Assembly (NCBI GenBank): GCA_030761205.1
Contig: JAULJL010000015.1
Span: forward strand, 6,763,501-6,827,500
Reading direction: 5' to 3'
Origin: Fremontodendron californicum
Taxonomy: Eukaryota > Streptophyta > Magnoliopsida > Malvales > Malvaceae
DNA length: 64,000 nucleotides
Of this stretch, positions 63,824-64,000 are shown one piece after another. The notes beneath the pieces were generated by a model, which did not search any database, had not been told where the DNA came from, and was given only the letters and a program-made list of their open reading frames with translations. Within the stretch, counting starts at the first letter, position 1. Every line of letters begins with the position of its first letter. A program made the position numbers and the translations under genes.

Positions 63824-64000
63824 CAATGTAGGGTAGTTTAAATTGGAGTGAAGTTTAATGGGTGTATTTGGGTCCATGTATACCCATGAAAATATGACAT
63901 CGGAACTTAATGTTTTCTTTGAGTTTTTTTTTTTTTTTTTTTAAGTTAAATTTTTAATTTCGTTTGGGGTTGTTAAAACAGTTTTAGATGTAATTTTCAG

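Noticed and set aside
63724..63839. A functional tRNA gene after H1
   Set aside because: Box A and B are present but there is no complete cloverleaf; poly-A and a 16-bp target duplication show it is a SINE.

Overview
The window is nuclear DNA of a flowering plant, almost certainly a eudicot. It has short exons with GT-AG introns, AT-rich intergenic DNA, plant-specific families (WRKY, DRIP, PRA1) and many plant-type transposable elements. I cannot name the species from the sequence alone.

Layout, left to right. 478-5140 (+): the 3' part of a DRIP-type RING E3 ubiquitin ligase gene; its first exon lies outside the window. 6566-7111 (-): an intact single-exon PRA1-family gene. 7202-10615: AT-rich DNA with a foldback repeat, a 510-bp hAT-type element and a degenerate ~125-bp tandem array. 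10852-12412 (-): a broken ankyrin-repeat pseudogene. 13152-17629 (-): its intact neighbour, an 11-exon ankyrin-TPR gene (412 aa). 18402-19947: a 1.55-kb Mutator-like element with a perfect 9-bp target duplication. 21299-22005: a Tourist-like MITE. 23283-25790 (-): a heavily damaged AAAP amino-acid (GABA-type) transporter pseudogene with a 5'-truncated LINE in an intron. 26370-39765 (+): SRP9, split by a 12.4-kb intron that holds a complete but dead Ty3/gypsy chromovirus (27939-38411). 40558-42105: a hAT-type element with a minisatellite near each end. 47516-49381 (+): a WRKY21-like group IId gene with a tandemly duplicated upstream region. 52058-52614: a small MULE-type MITE. 54798-57104 (-): RPS15 (uS19). 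57532-60267: a hAT-type element next to a ~1-kb tandem duplication. 62787-63682 (+): a linker histone H1 gene followed by a tRNA-derived SINE.

The genes are mostly independent housekeeping or regulatory genes (protein targeting, translation, chromatin, vesicle traffic, ubiquitination, transcription). Nothing suggests a metabolic cluster.

The most unusual structure is inside the retrotransposon. A 1312-bp piece, from the end of RNase H to the end of integrase, is present as five head-to-tail copies that are almost identical, while the two LTRs differ at about five positions by eye. The copies share the same inactivating stops. The amplification therefore appears to postdate both insertion and death of the element, unless it is an assembly artefact.
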